Shown here: positions 1-8,236 of the stretch, one piece after another
Numbering within the stretch: the stretch's first letter is position 1
Layout of the letters: the number at the start of each line of letters is the position of its first letter
DNA from: Alistipes sp.
Lineage (GTDB): Bacteria > Bacteroidota > Bacteroidia > Bacteroidales > Rikenellaceae
DNA: 64,000 nucleotides
Direction of reading: 5' to 3'
Assembly: GCA_021202985.1 (NCBI GenBank)
Contig: JAJQCA010000041.1
Coordinates: forward strand, 1-64,000
Position numbers and translations under genes: made by a program
The notes under the pieces: model-generated
Told to the model about the DNA's origin: nothing
Database searches by the model: none
The model's input: only the letters and a program-made list of their open reading frames with translations

Positions 1-692
1 GCCGATCCGCCGCTTCGTCATCTTTCTCGAATACCCCGGCCCCATCCGAAACCCATACCCCGCCCCGCCCGGTTCCATCTACAAGTCAAGTCGCCACCGA
101 ACAAGCAAATGTTTCCGGCGAGTCCGCCGACACCCCGGCCCGATACCGTACTTCCATGTCCGCGTCCGCCGCGGGCCCGGCCGCACACCCTGCGGAAACG
201 GGCCGTCAGCCGGCCGCTCGCAGAAGCGCCCGGCCCACCCTGTCCGGCCCGGCAATCGGCGACCTGCTGGAGAAGCCGGTAGGCCTCTACGAATCCGTGG
301 ACGAGACAGAGGAGGAGGCTGCCCTTCCGGCGGCCGACCCCGGCAGCGCGGCGAAGATCGAGTCCGCCCGTGATAAATTTATAAAACGGCTCAACGCTAC
401 CCGTCCGCGCCTTGCCATGGCTTTTCACTCCATGAAGGTGGACGGTAATAAGATTCAGGTCGCCGTACCTACACCCGATCTCCACGATGAAATCCTGCGA
501 AACCGCACCGAGATACTGACCCTCTTGTCCGAAACGGCCCGTATAAACGGGTATATGCAGTTGGAGGTTATCGTCCGTGAGGATGTGGGACCCAAAAAAC
601 CCGTCCGGATCGAGGACAAACTGAGGTTCCTCACCGAAAAAAACCCGGCCGTCAACCTTCTCCGCCAGAAGCTCGATATGGATATCGAATAG
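1..692 (+). CDS. dnaX: DNA polymerase III subunit gamma/tau, C-terminal part (5' end outside window)
   Basis: The frame is open from the window edge (codons begin at base 3) to a TAG at 690-692, so this is the 3' end of a longer gene. The first hundred residues are a Pro/Ser/Thr/Ala-rich linker. The last hundred form the compact C-terminal domain seen in Bacteroidota DnaX, including the conserved ending around EKNPAVNLLRQKLDMDIE. DnaX is the clamp-loader ATPase and tau tether of the replicative polymerase; the ATPase part is not visible here. Identification rests on family resemblance of the tail. Confidence 0.8.
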   Translation, partial: RSAASSSFSNTPAPSETHTPPRPVPSTSQVATEQANVSGESADTPARYRTSMSASAAGPAAHPAETGRQPAARRSARPTLSGPAIGDLLEKPVGLYESVDETEEEAALPAADPGSAAKIESARDKFIKRLNATRPRLAMAFHSMKVDGNKIQVAVPTPDLHDEILRNRTEILTLLSETARINGYMQLEVIVREDVGPKKPVRIEDKLRFLTEKNPAVNLLRQKLDMDIE

Positions 693-878
693 TCGCTCCG
701 CCCATCTTCCTCACCTTATTAATAACATACCGATACAATACGTCTATCGTATTGTAATGGGATATGCAGTGACAGGGTTTGAAAGGCGTCGGATTCAGGG
801 GATTCGGTGGGAATGTACCGGATGGATACCGGCGCTTTGACGCAGGGCGGGTTCAAAGAAGATTAGTATGATATCGGA

Positions 879-1442
879 CTAAAGTGTGACCTCGTTGAAG
901 CAGTGGCGGCACAGGGGTTGGTACGACTCCTTTTCGCCGAGCATTACCAGTTGGTCGCCGTCGGTTATCCGGTGGGAATGGTTGGCCAGGTTGCCGCAGC
1001 GCATACATACCGCATGCACTTTTGTCACGTATTCGGCCTTTGCCATCAGTGCGGGCATCGGGCCGAACGGTTTGCCTGTGTAATCCGTGTCGAGACCGGC
1101 CACGATAACGCGCACCCCGTTGCGGGCCAGCGAGTCGCATACCTCCACGATACCCTCGTCGAAAAACTGCGCCTCGTCGATCCCCACCACGTCCACGTCA
1201 CCCGTCATAAGCAGGATATTCCGGGCGGTGTCGACCGGGGTGGAGCGGATGGCGTTCGCGTCGTGCGAGACCACTTCCTCCTCCGAGTATCGGACATCGA
1301 GCCGGGGTTTGAATATCTCCACGCGCTGGTTGGCGAAGTTGGCCCTTTTTAGGCGGCGTATCAGTTCTTCGGTCTTGCCCGAGAACATCGAACCGCAGAT
1401 AACTTCGACCCATCCGCGGCGGCTGGCATTTTCGAGAAACAT
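879..1442 (-). CDS. tdk: Thymidine kinase
   Basis: Type II thymidine kinase, about 187 residues, phosphorylating thymidine to dTMP in the salvage pathway. It has the Walker A loop GSMFSGKT near the N-terminus, the DEAQFFD Walker B/catalytic segment, and two zinc-binding CxxC pairs (CMRC and CRHC). The ORF extends upstream to 1499, but family members begin MFLEN just before the [17 protein letters not shown] segment, so I place the start at 1442. It sits behind a roughly 350-nt leader with a clear promoter at 1800-1831. Confidence 0.95.
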   Translation of the reverse strand: MFLENASRRGWVEVICGSMFSGKTEELIRRLKRANFANQRVEIFKPRLDVRYSEEEVVSHDANAIRSTPVDTARNILLMTGDVDVVGIDEAQFFDEGIVEVCDSLARNGVRVIVAGLDTDYTGKPFGPMPALMAKAEYVTKVHAVCMRCGNLANHSHRITDGDQLVMLGEKESYQPLCRHCFNEVTL

Positions 1443-1793
1443 ACGGTAGCGGGTTTGTGCAATGCAAATGTATTGCAATCCGCCCGGAGTTTCAAACATA
1501 CGTTGGAACTATTTATCAACATTCCGAGGGCATTGGCCGGGCGACAGGACTTTACTTTCCGCAGCGGGATGAATATATAAGCGGTATATTGAACCGGGAT
1601 GCTCCTGATAAGAATGGTTTGAACTACCGGAACATATCCAACGGGGTAGGGTTGTAATAGGGAAAGAGTATGTCCGGCAGGAGCAGGGAATGCTATAAAA
1701 CAAAACAAGGAAACAGTGGTTCGGGGCTAATGCCCTTCACCATCGTTTCCTCTACTAACCTAAAACTACTAACCTAAAATGAACCTTAAAACT
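1443..1793 (-). promoter_or_regulatory. Long 5' leader of tdk with tandem 14-mers, hairpin and tiny ORF
   Basis: This stretch lies between the predicted transcription start (about 1793) and the tdk start. Read on the minus strand it has two perfect tandem copies of TTTTAGGTTAGTAG (1779-1766 and 1765-1752), then a hairpin closed by GGAAAC/GTTTCC (1750-1745 with 1714-1709) with an inner GGGC/GCCC stem. A 16-codon ORF starts at 1743 inside the hairpin and ends at 1693. No larger gene is credible here. That it controls tdk is inferred from position only. Confidence 0.4.
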
Positions 1794-1799
1794 TCGATA

Positions 1800-1831
1800 C
1801 AAAGATAAGGCAAAACAGTCCGTTTTGCAAA
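1800..1831 (-). promoter_or_regulatory. Bacteroidota-type promoter driving the tdk leader
   Basis: On the minus strand TTTG (1831-1828) is followed by exactly 20 nt and then TATCTTTG (1807-1800). This matches the Bacteroidota primary sigma consensus TTTG / TAnnTTTG. Confidence 0.75.
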
Positions 1832-2382
1832 TTATTTAGGAATATATTAAATATATTTAATATTAATTTAAAATATTAGGAGCTTCGCACCTGTTTACAA
1901 GTTTTGTCAACTAATTGTTTAACAGAGATTAATGCTGATTACAAATTGTAAGTGCCGTGTATACGGAAAACCGCTTCTTAACAATTTCTTAACATTGGTG
2001 TGTGCGTGCACAACCGCGGTTTCGACCGGATTTGATGATTTTTCGGGGTTTCCACCGCCGGTATATCCGTGTAAGGCGGATGTCCGAACGTGATATAATA
2101 GAGCTTCCCGCTCCCTGGGCAGAGACCGTTTCCGGTGCGGCACAAATTTTTCCGCGGTAATCCTATCCCGGCAGCGGACATTCATCCGGCCGTTTTTTAT
2201 CACTCCTTTGCCCGGATTACGTACCCTTTTATTATCTTCCCGGCCATATTCCCTAACCTTTACAGTCGCCCGGGGTTTGGGGCCGGGCGGACCGGATGGA
2301 TAACCGTAAAAATTTTTTATAAACATGTTTCATTCCGGACGCCCGTACGTCATATAAACGAAAAGAACCCGAATCAGGCCCG
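1832..2382. other. Intergenic region between divergent tdk and ECF sigma units
   Basis: About 550 bases. The first 100 are very AT-rich. The rest has higher GC but no reading frame with protein-like composition. I see no RNA gene. Regulatory sites for the downstream sigma operon are expected here, but I could not identify a convincing one. Confidence 0.4.
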
Positions 2383-2898
2383 ATGAACAACTCAGAGTTC
2401 AGTTCCAGAGTGCTTTCACGGAAGGAGAGAATGTACCGTCTCGCCAAGGGTATCCTGTGCGACGTAGCCGAAGCGGAGGACGCGGTGCAGGACGTGCTGG
2501 AGCGGCTGTGGGTGAAACGGGCCGCCCTCTCGGGATATGTCAACCTCGACGCGTTTATCCTCACGTCGGTAAAGAATACCTGCCTCGACCGGATTCGCAG
2601 CCGTAAGCTCCGCGAGGGCCGGAAAGAAGCAGTCGCCGCCCGGTACGAAACCGTGGAAGACCCCCGCCGGATGCAGGACGTTACCGATATGAAGGTACTC
2701 GCCGAAAAGGTTATCTCCACCCTGCCGGAAAAACAGAGGATGGCGATACACCTGCGGGATGTTGAAGGGATGGAGATGAATGAAATAGCGGTTGTGATGG
2801 AAATGGGCGAGGATATGCTGAGGGTATACCTCTCGCGAGCACGGAAGGCCGTGCGGGAAGAACTTATAAAGCTGATGAACTATGGATTACGGGAATAA
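2383..2898 (+). CDS. ECF-family RNA polymerase sigma factor
   Basis: 171 residues, the usual size of an extracytoplasmic-function sigma factor. Region 2 is recognisable in the segment around AEAEDAVQDVLERLW, and region 4 (helix-turn-helix) in the segment from LPEKQRMAIHLRDVEGM to RVYLSRARKAVREEL. It starts a four-gene run on the same strand and overlaps the next gene by 17 bases, so the two are probably translationally coupled. The partner protein is the natural candidate for its regulator. The genes it controls cannot be told from sequence, though autoregulation of this operon would be usual. Confidence 0.9.
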   Translation: MNNSEFSSRVLSRKERMYRLAKGILCDVAEAEDAVQDVLERLWVKRAALSGYVNLDAFILTSVKNTCLDRIRSRKLREGRKEAVAARYETVEDPRRMQDVTDMKVLAEKVISTLPEKQRMAIHLRDVEGMEMNEIAVVMEMGEDMLRVYLSRARKAVREELIKLMNYGLRE

Positions 2899-3538
2899 GG
2901 CAAAGTGTGGGTCAGACTCTGTTGAGCGTATCGAGACCCTGCTCGCAAAATATTTCGAAGGCGAGACTTCACTCGTGGAGGAACGGGAGCTGAGGGAGTT
3001 TTTCACGTCGGGAGTCGCGGTACCCGATAGTCTAAAGTATGCCGAAGCGCTGTTCGGTTTTTTCGCCGGGGCGGCGGAAGAGACCGGCCCGGCCGGGTTC
3101 ATTCCGGGGGCAAGTATTGACAGTCAGCCCGCTGAAGATCGGAACAACGGCGGGGGAGGGGCTTCTCCGGTTGCCGCGGCAGGGATACGCGGGGGCCGGC
3201 GGCTGGCCCGCATCGCGGCGGGCGTAGTTTCCGCCGCCGCGGTGGTGGCCCTCGGGGTCCTTCTGTTTAAGGGTCCGGCGGCGGTGTCCGGCGGTGCGGG
3301 TGACGGCGCCGTGGCGGACGGTTCGGACGGTCCGGTTGTATATTGCTATGTGGACGGGGTGCCCGTGACCGACCTCGACCTGGCACTCGCATATACGGAG
3401 CAGGCTTTGACCCATATATCCGAAGCCATAAGCAGCCCCGTAGAACAGGCCGCCGCCGCTTTCGAACGGCTTGCCGACGGCAGCGCCATGACCCACCTCG
3501 GTACGCTCGCCGCATTTATGGAGATAATAAACGAATAA
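2882..3538 (+). CDS. Single-pass membrane protein coupled to ECF sigma factor (anti-sigma-like)
   Basis: 218 residues. The cytoplasmic N-terminal part (about 1-100) begins with a segment typical of small Bacteroidota sigma partners (KYFEGETSLVEERELREFF). One hydrophobic helix lies at about 103-125 (ARIAAGVVSAAAVVALGVLLF), followed by a C-terminal domain likely exposed to the periplasm. There is no zinc-binding HxxxCxxC motif and no clear FecR domain. The overlap with the sigma gene and the topology suggest an anti-sigma or sigma-tethering role; this is inference. Confidence 0.75.
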   Translation: MDYGNKAKCGSDSVERIETLLAKYFEGETSLVEERELREFFTSGVAVPDSLKYAEALFGFFAGAAEETGPAGFIPGASIDSQPAEDRNNGGGGASPVAAAGIRGGRRLARIAAGVVSAAAVVALGVLLFKGPAAVSGGAGDGAVADGSDGPVVYCYVDGVPVTDLDLALAYTEQALTHISEAISSPVEQAAAAFERLADGSAMTHLGTLAAFMEIINE

Positions 3539-3549
3539 ATCACAAAAAT

Positions 3550-4398
3550 ATGAAACGGTATATTTCGGTACTTTTATTTTCATTTTTGCTTACTCCCGCA
3601 TTGGCGCAGGAGCCTGAAGGGCAGGATGGCGTAATTGTCCTCTCGTCCGATAACGGCGCCCGGGTGACCATCCAGCCGGACTCTAAGTATGAAAGGGGAT
3701 TTTCCATTTCTTTGGCCGGTTACGAAATAGGCTTTGCCGGAAGCGACAGCGAAACGGAATTCCACCTGCCCCGCGTCAATGGGGATAAAAAGAAAAGGAA
3801 GACTTACAAGGGAAGGCTGGGCGTGGTCGATTTCGGTTTCAACGAGTTCACTTCTGCCAGCTACCGCGGATACCAGGAGGACGAGCACGGTTTCCTCGAC
3901 CTGCGGAACGGTAAATCCATCTATTTTGCCGTGAACCCGTTCCGTACCGCGGCGCCCATAACGCGCGACGGAACGCTCGGATTCACGACCGGTCTCGGTT
4001 TGGTATGGAGGAATTATTCTTTCGACAACCCCATCACCCTGCGCAGACACAACGGCCGGATTTACCCCGAACCGCTCGATGCGGCCGGGCTGAAAAAATC
4101 GAAGCTCACCACCTTCTCCATCGAGGTGCCTGTAATGCTGGACGTCAATTTCGGGCGGTTCTTCGTCTCCGGCGGAGTTTACGGCGGACTGGTCGTAGGT
4201 TCGCATACGAAGTACAAGAAGCCCAAAACCAAATCGTCGACCGGAACGTCGGTGCAGATGTTCGAATACGGGGTCACTGCCCGGGCCGGATTCCGGTGCC
4301 TCTACGTTTTCGGGAATTACGGGCTTAACAATGTATTCAAATCGGGTACCGCACCGTCGGTAAGTACCGCTACCGTCGGGTTCGGGTTCCCGTTCTAA
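3550..4398 (+). CDS. Secreted/outer-membrane protein of unknown function, ECF operon member
   Basis: 282 residues from the ATG at 3550; the frame is open further upstream, but this start begins a textbook signal peptide (MKRYISVLLFSFLLTPALAQ). The mature part is rich in alternating hydrophobic and aromatic residues, has several GxxxGGxYGG-like stretches and ends in GFGFPF with a terminal aromatic. All of this suggests a small beta-barrel or porin-like fold. No named family is recognised with certainty. It follows the anti-sigma-like gene by 11 bases. Confidence 0.75.
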   Translation: MKRYISVLLFSFLLTPALAQEPEGQDGVIVLSSDNGARVTIQPDSKYERGFSISLAGYEIGFAGSDSETEFHLPRVNGDKKKRKTYKGRLGVVDFGFNEFTSASYRGYQEDEHGFLDLRNGKSIYFAVNPFRTAAPITRDGTLGFTTGLGLVWRNYSFDNPITLRRHNGRIYPEPLDAAGLKKSKLTTFSIEVPVMLDVNFGRFFVSGGVYGGLVVGSHTKYKKPKTKSSTGTSVQMFEYGVTARAGFRCLYVFGNYGLNNVFKSGTAPSVSTATVGFGFPF

Positions 4399-4409
4399 AC
4401 AATGCGGAT

Positions 4410-4889
4410 ATGAAAAAGTATATAATTACGGCCCTGTTGTCGCTCGCCGCCCTGTACGGGACGGCACAGACGACGGAAATCGACCGGCTGTTCCAGAGCT
4501 ATACCGGTCGGAGCGAATATACCATAATGGAGTTTTCGGGCGCCCTGCTGCAAATGATGACGGGCGGCAAGGAAGGGGGAGGGGATTTCTCGGGGGTCAA
4601 TGCCTTCCGGATGCTGTCTACCGATAAATCCGATTCGGTGCTGGAGGAGGGAATGATTGCGGCCGCTACCGGCGACGGGTTCACCGTGCTTATGAACCTG
4701 AGCGACGGAGAGGATAATTTCCGGATAATGTTCAAACCGAGAAACGATTCACGCGATTCCAGGCCCGGGTACCTGATGATAGCCCGGGACGAGGAGCTTA
4801 CCCTGATGGTCTACCTCGAGGGAGATGTGGATTTCAGGAATATCAGCAAGCTCTCGAAGTTGCGCGACCGGCTCGGGGCGAACAGGTAA
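4410..4889 (+). CDS. DUF4252-family secreted protein
   Basis: 159 residues with a signal peptide (cleavage after YGTAQ). The mature sequence resembles DUF4252, a small Bacteroidota family often found next to ECF sigma genes: an N-terminal segment about the fold of a short helical stretch (TEIDRLFQSYTGRSEYT), then a Glu/Asp-rich region and a C-terminal LEGDVDF element. Function is unknown. It is the last gene of the sigma operon and is followed by a strong terminator. Confidence 0.75.
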   Translation: MKKYIITALLSLAALYGTAQTTEIDRLFQSYTGRSEYTIMEFSGALLQMMTGGKEGGGDFSGVNAFRMLSTDKSDSVLEEGMIAAATGDGFTVLMNLSDGEDNFRIMFKPRNDSRDSRPGYLMIARDEELTLMVYLEGDVDFRNISKLSKLRDRLGANR

Positions 4890-4906
4890 CATTTTTATTA
4901 TAAAAC

Positions 4907-4943
4907 AAAACCCTTCCGTTATTCAAAACGGAAGGGTTTTTTT
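4907..4943 (+). terminator. Rho-independent terminator of the ECF operon
   Basis: Inverted arms AAAACCCTTCCGTT (4907-4920) and AACGGAAGGGTTTT (4927-4940) with a short loop and a run of T, 18 bases after the DUF4252 stop. Confidence 0.9.
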
Positions 4944-5117
4944 GTTAATCAAGCCTTTGTGGAAAGTGTAATCTCCACTCTTTATAATTGTATTGAGGGC
5001 AGGCGTATCCGTTTTTGAAAACACCTATTAAAGTACTCGAAACGGCATCCGTAAAGTGTCCCCAAACTTATATAGCTTACTGCGGATTGACGGTAGAAGA
5101 TATTTTATATCTTTGAA

Positions 5118-5265
5118 GTGCGAAGTACAAGAAATTATAGAACTAAGACACAAGGTGCAGTCCTTTATGGGATTGTGCAGAGTCGTTGGGAGTATCATAC
5201 TCCGCGAACGTCAGCCTTGTTGTCTTAGGATTTCATTGTGCTTCGCACCTGCACAATCTTCTTTT
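5118..5265 (+). ncRNA. Candidate structured small RNA
   Basis: No protein-like frame is present. A promoter-like TATCTTTG lies at 5108-5115 with TTGA at 5087-5090. Downstream, nested inverted repeats form a long imperfect hairpin: GTGCGAAG (5118-5125) with CTTCGCAC (5241-5248), and CTAAGACACAAGG (5143-5155) with CCTTGTTGTCTTAG (5215-5228, one bulge). A loop segment, GATTGTGCAG (5171-5180), is perfectly complementary to CTGCACAATC (5249-5258) outside the hairpin, so a second fold or pseudoknot is possible. The next stretch reads TTCTTTT. The surrounding 4944-5420 region has no other recognisable content. Confidence 0.4.
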
Positions 5266-5420
5266 ATGAAAAGTAAAATCAATTTACCGGCTCTGCCACG
5301 GAAATTATTACGTTGTTGTTATCACCGTATGGTATTTACCGGCGGAATAATCACCGGCTTTATCAGTCCCCGCCTAAATGCAAGTACTGCACAATCCCGG
5401 AATAGCTTCCCGTGGCCAGC

Positions 5421-5453
5421 AATAAAAAAGCCGCCGATATTTTTCGGCGGCTT
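5421..5453 (-). terminator. Terminator downstream of tRNA-Arg
   Basis: On the minus strand, AAAGCCGCCGA / TCGGCGGCTTT arms are followed by CTTTTTTATT. It lies just after the 3' end of the tRNA. Confidence 0.85.
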
Positions 5454-5459
5454 TGGAAG

Positions 5460-5531
5460 TACTCCCGACGGGAATCGAACCCATATCACAAGAACCGGAA
5501 TCTTGCATTCTATCCATTGAACTACAGGAGC
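5460..5531 (-). tRNA. tRNA-Arg (CCG anticodon)
   Basis: A full cloverleaf can be drawn on the minus strand: acceptor GCTCCTG/CGGGAGT (with a G-T wobble at the 1-72 pair), D-stem GTTC/GAAT, anticodon stem CAAGA/TCTTG with loop TTCCGGT giving anticodon CCG, T-arm with TTCGATT loop, discriminator A. It reads CGG codons. The 3' CCA is not encoded. Confidence 0.93.
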
Positions 5532-5785
5532 AGCACGGTGCCGGCTAAAGTATTTCTCTCCGGCGGTACAAATTTGCAACTTTTTTGCAAAGTATCCAAA
5601 CCGGGAGGCAATCTCCGGCCGATATCCCGACCGCCGGATGCCCGCGATGGCTTTAAAAGCCTAAAAAACAATTTAATCGGGCGGATGTAATGTGAATAAA
5701 AGTTGTAAAAATATTCTTTTTTGTCCTGAAATTTACGAAACTTCGGTAAAATAGAATATTTTTGCAGTAAATCAGGATTGTACGT

Positions 5786-6460
5786 ATGCTGGATAATTGG
5801 CAACGGATAGAAAAGGTACTTAAATGGGCGGGCGCTGCGTCGGTAAGCGCTTTCGCGAGGGAAATCGGCCTGAACCGGGGCGAGAACCTATACCAGATAA
5901 AAAGGGGTAACAACGGTATCAGCCGGGAGCTGGCGGAGAATATCACCGCCAAATACCCGGCCGTCAGTAAGGCGTGGCTGCTTACGGGCGAGGGCGAAAT
6001 GCTGCCCGGAAAGGCCCTTAAGGAGAAGTACGACATACCGTTTTACAAGACGGACGCGGCGGAGATAGTATCCGTGCCCACGGCTGCAGGCCAGCCTACC
6101 GCCTCGCAGGACCTGGACAGGTTTATAAAAAACCTCCCGGAACCGTCGTACTACGTGTCGCTGCCCATGATGAAGGGCTGCCACTTCGCCGCAATCACCT
6201 TCTCGGACGCGATGGCGCCGGAGATACCGTGCGGCTCGACCATGTTTTTCAGGCACATACCGCCCGAGACCCTGACCCCGGGAGGGATGCACCTCGTGGT
6301 GCCCAAAAAGTTTTGCGGGGTGAGGTATATCCGCAGGGAACCTTCGAGCGAAAATGTGAGGCTCGTTCCGAAAAATATCGATAACTTTGACGAAATTTCG
6401 GTCCCGATGGCCGAGATCGACGAACTGTTTCAGGTCAAAGGAGTATTGATAAACAAATAA
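5786..6460 (+). CDS. HTH regulator with S24/LexA-like domain, catalytic serine absent
   Basis: 224 residues. The N-terminal region (about 1-75) is a Cro/C1-like helix-turn-helix module (ASVSAFAREIGLNRGENLYQIKRGNNGIS). The C-terminal half resembles the S24 fold, but the segment that normally reads GDSM reads SDAM (Ala for the nucleophile), and the usual catalytic Lys region has no clear lysine. It is therefore probably a non-cleaving sensor or repressor, not a self-cleaving LexA. A promoter-like TATTTTTG lies at 5757-5764. The stop is 10 bases before ribE, which suggests co-transcription. Confidence 0.8.
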   Translation: MLDNWQRIEKVLKWAGAASVSAFAREIGLNRGENLYQIKRGNNGISRELAENITAKYPAVSKAWLLTGEGEMLPGKALKEKYDIPFYKTDAAEIVSVPTAAGQPTASQDLDRFIKNLPEPSYYVSLPMMKGCHFAAITFSDAMAPEIPCGSTMFFRHIPPETLTPGGMHLVVPKKFCGVRYIRREPSSENVRLVPKNIDNFDEISVPMAEIDELFQVKGVLINK

Positions 6461-6470
6461 AAATTTTCGG

Positions 6471-7067
6471 ATGTTCTCAGGAATCGTAGAGGCTGTGGCC
6501 ACGGTGACGGCCATACGCGAAGAGGGCGGCAACAAGCACTTTTCGCTTCGCTGCCCGTTTACCCATGAATTGAAAATAGACCAGAGCGTGTCCCATAACG
6601 GGGTGTGCCTCACCGTGGTAGCCATAGACGAGGACGTTTACACCGTCACGGCTATCAGGGAGACCCTTCTGAAGTCGAACCTCAGCCTGCTTTCGGTGGG
6701 AGACGAGGTGAACCTCGAAAGGAGTATGCGACCGGACGCCCTGCTGGACGGCCATATCGTGCAGGGGCATGTGGACCAGACAGCCGTTTGCACCGCGCTC
6801 GAGGAGGCCGACGGAAGCTGGTACTACACTTTCGGGTACGAGCAGCAGGGGGATAACGTTACCGTGGAGAAAGGTTCGGTGGCGGTGAACGGGGTGAGCC
6901 TTACCGTGGTAAATTCGCAAAGCGGGTCGTTCCAGGTTGCGATTATACCCTACACTTACGAGAATACCAACTTCCGGCATATCCGTCCCGGGTCGGTGGT
7001 GAACATCGAGTTCGATATCATCGGTAAATACATCGCCCGGCTGATGAGAAACTATACGGACCGGTAA
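6471..7067 (+). CDS. ribE: Riboflavin synthase, alpha chain type
   Basis: 198 residues, the normal length. The protein has the two internally repeated lumazine-binding barrels of the family; the MFSGIVEAV start and the paired motifs SVSHNGVCLTV and GSVAVNGVSLTV mark the repeats. It dismutates two 6,7-dimethyl-8-ribityllumazine molecules to riboflavin. It sits between the HTH regulator and a histidine kinase (9-base gap) with no other rib genes nearby. Confidence 0.97.
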   Translation: MFSGIVEAVATVTAIREEGGNKHFSLRCPFTHELKIDQSVSHNGVCLTVVAIDEDVYTVTAIRETLLKSNLSLLSVGDEVNLERSMRPDALLDGHIVQGHVDQTAVCTALEEADGSWYYTFGYEQQGDNVTVEKGSVAVNGVSLTVVNSQSGSFQVAIIPYTYENTNFRHIRPGSVVNIEFDIIGKYIARLMRNYTDR

Positions 7068-7075
7068 ATCGCGCT

Positions 7076-8122
7076 ATGTCCGGTTTCAAGATTAAGACGA
7101 TCACCATGGCGTCGGTTACGGCCGGAGTGGTGACGGGCATCGCTTCCGGGCTTGGCGCGGCCGCGGCCGGGGCAGGCGGGGGGATGTGTACCGTAACGGG
7201 TATATTCACCGCCGCGACCTGTTTCGGGATTACGCAGCTGGTAATGCGCAAGTTTGTGATATACAAGCTCAAACCGATTTACCAGGTGGTTCTCGCAAAG
7301 GACATAAAGACCAGCGAACTGGAGAACCGCATCACCCATACCGACCATCTGGTCCACGAAATCGAGGGCGAAATCAGCGTCTGGGCCGAGAAGAACCGCC
7401 GGGAAATCGACCAGCTCAAGAAGAACGAAAAATACCGGAAGGAATATGTGGGCAACGTCTCGCACGAGATGAAAACGCCCATCTTCAATATACAGGGCTA
7501 TATCAGCACCCTGCTCGACGGCGCCCTGGAAGACCCCGCGATAAACCGCATTTACCTGGAGAGGGCCGAGCGGAGTATCGACCGGTTGGTGAATATCGTG
7601 AACGACCTCGAGGAGATTTCCAAACTCGAGTCGGGAATGATGGTACTGAAACTCGAAAGGATAGACCTTACCGCCCTTGCGAGGGATACGGTGGAATCGG
7701 TGGAGATGGACGCCGCCCGCCGGGGCATACGGCTTATACTGGGTAACCAGTCGGCGGTGCCGATGCCGCCGGTCTACGTCAGGGCAGATAAGCACTACAT
7801 ATCGCAGGTGTTCATAAACCTGCTTACCAACTCGATAAAATACGGCAGCGAGGGGGGCTTTACCAAAATCTCGTTTATCGACCTGTTCGACAAGGTGATG
7901 GTGGAGGTCGCCGACAACGGCGTAGGTATTTCGAAGGAGAACATACCCCGGGTATTCGAACGGTTTTACAGGACGGACAAGAGCCGTTCCCGTGAACAGG
8001 GCGGAACGGGACTGGGCCTCTCGATTGTGAAACACATTATCGAGGCGCATAACGAGAGCATCACCCTTCGAAGCGAACCGGGCAAGGGAAGTACCTTTTC
8101 GTTTTCCCTTTCCAAAGCGTGA
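7076..8122 (+). CDS. Sensor histidine kinase (PhoR-like), orphan
   Basis: 348 residues. Two hydrophobic stretches occupy roughly residues 8-65, then a linker, then the dimerisation domain with the phosphoacceptor His130 (VSHEMKTP). The HATPase domain has N-box NLLTNSIKYG, DNGVGIS, the FERFYR F-box and the G2 segment GGTGLGLSIV. No response regulator is in the window next to it, so its partner is unknown. It lies 9 bases after ribE and is the last gene of that unit. Confidence 0.93.
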   Translation: MSGFKIKTITMASVTAGVVTGIASGLGAAAAGAGGGMCTVTGIFTAATCFGITQLVMRKFVIYKLKPIYQVVLAKDIKTSELENRITHTDHLVHEIEGEISVWAEKNRREIDQLKKNEKYRKEYVGNVSHEMKTPIFNIQGYISTLLDGALEDPAINRIYLERAERSIDRLVNIVNDLEEISKLESGMMVLKLERIDLTALARDTVESVEMDAARRGIRLILGNQSAVPMPPVYVRADKHYISQVFINLLTNSIKYGSEGGFTKISFIDLFDKVMVEVADNGVGISKENIPRVFERFYRTDKSRSREQGGTGLGLSIVKHIIEAHNESITLRSEPGKGSTFSFSLSKA

Positions 8123-8184
8123 TTCACCTGCGGTCCACGGGTAAGCGCGGGTAACCGCAACCCGGCATAACAAATAAAAAAAAC

Positions 8185-8215
8185 AAGGCCGCTGCCCCGG
8201 AAGGGCAGCGGCCTT
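8185..8215 (-). terminator. Terminator of the BACON lipoprotein gene
   Basis: Perfect 13-bp arms AAGGCCGCTGCCC / GGGCAGCGGCCTT around a 5-nt loop. On the minus strand it is followed by GTTTTTTTTATTTG. It may also stop readthrough from the histidine kinase. Confidence 0.85.
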
Positions 8216-8236
8216 ATATGTCGGGATATTGCCGGA

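Noticed and set aside
5056..5520. 154-residue open frame on the plus strand
   Set aside because: It runs through the inverted repeats of the RNA candidate and antisense to tRNA-Arg; composition is not protein-like.
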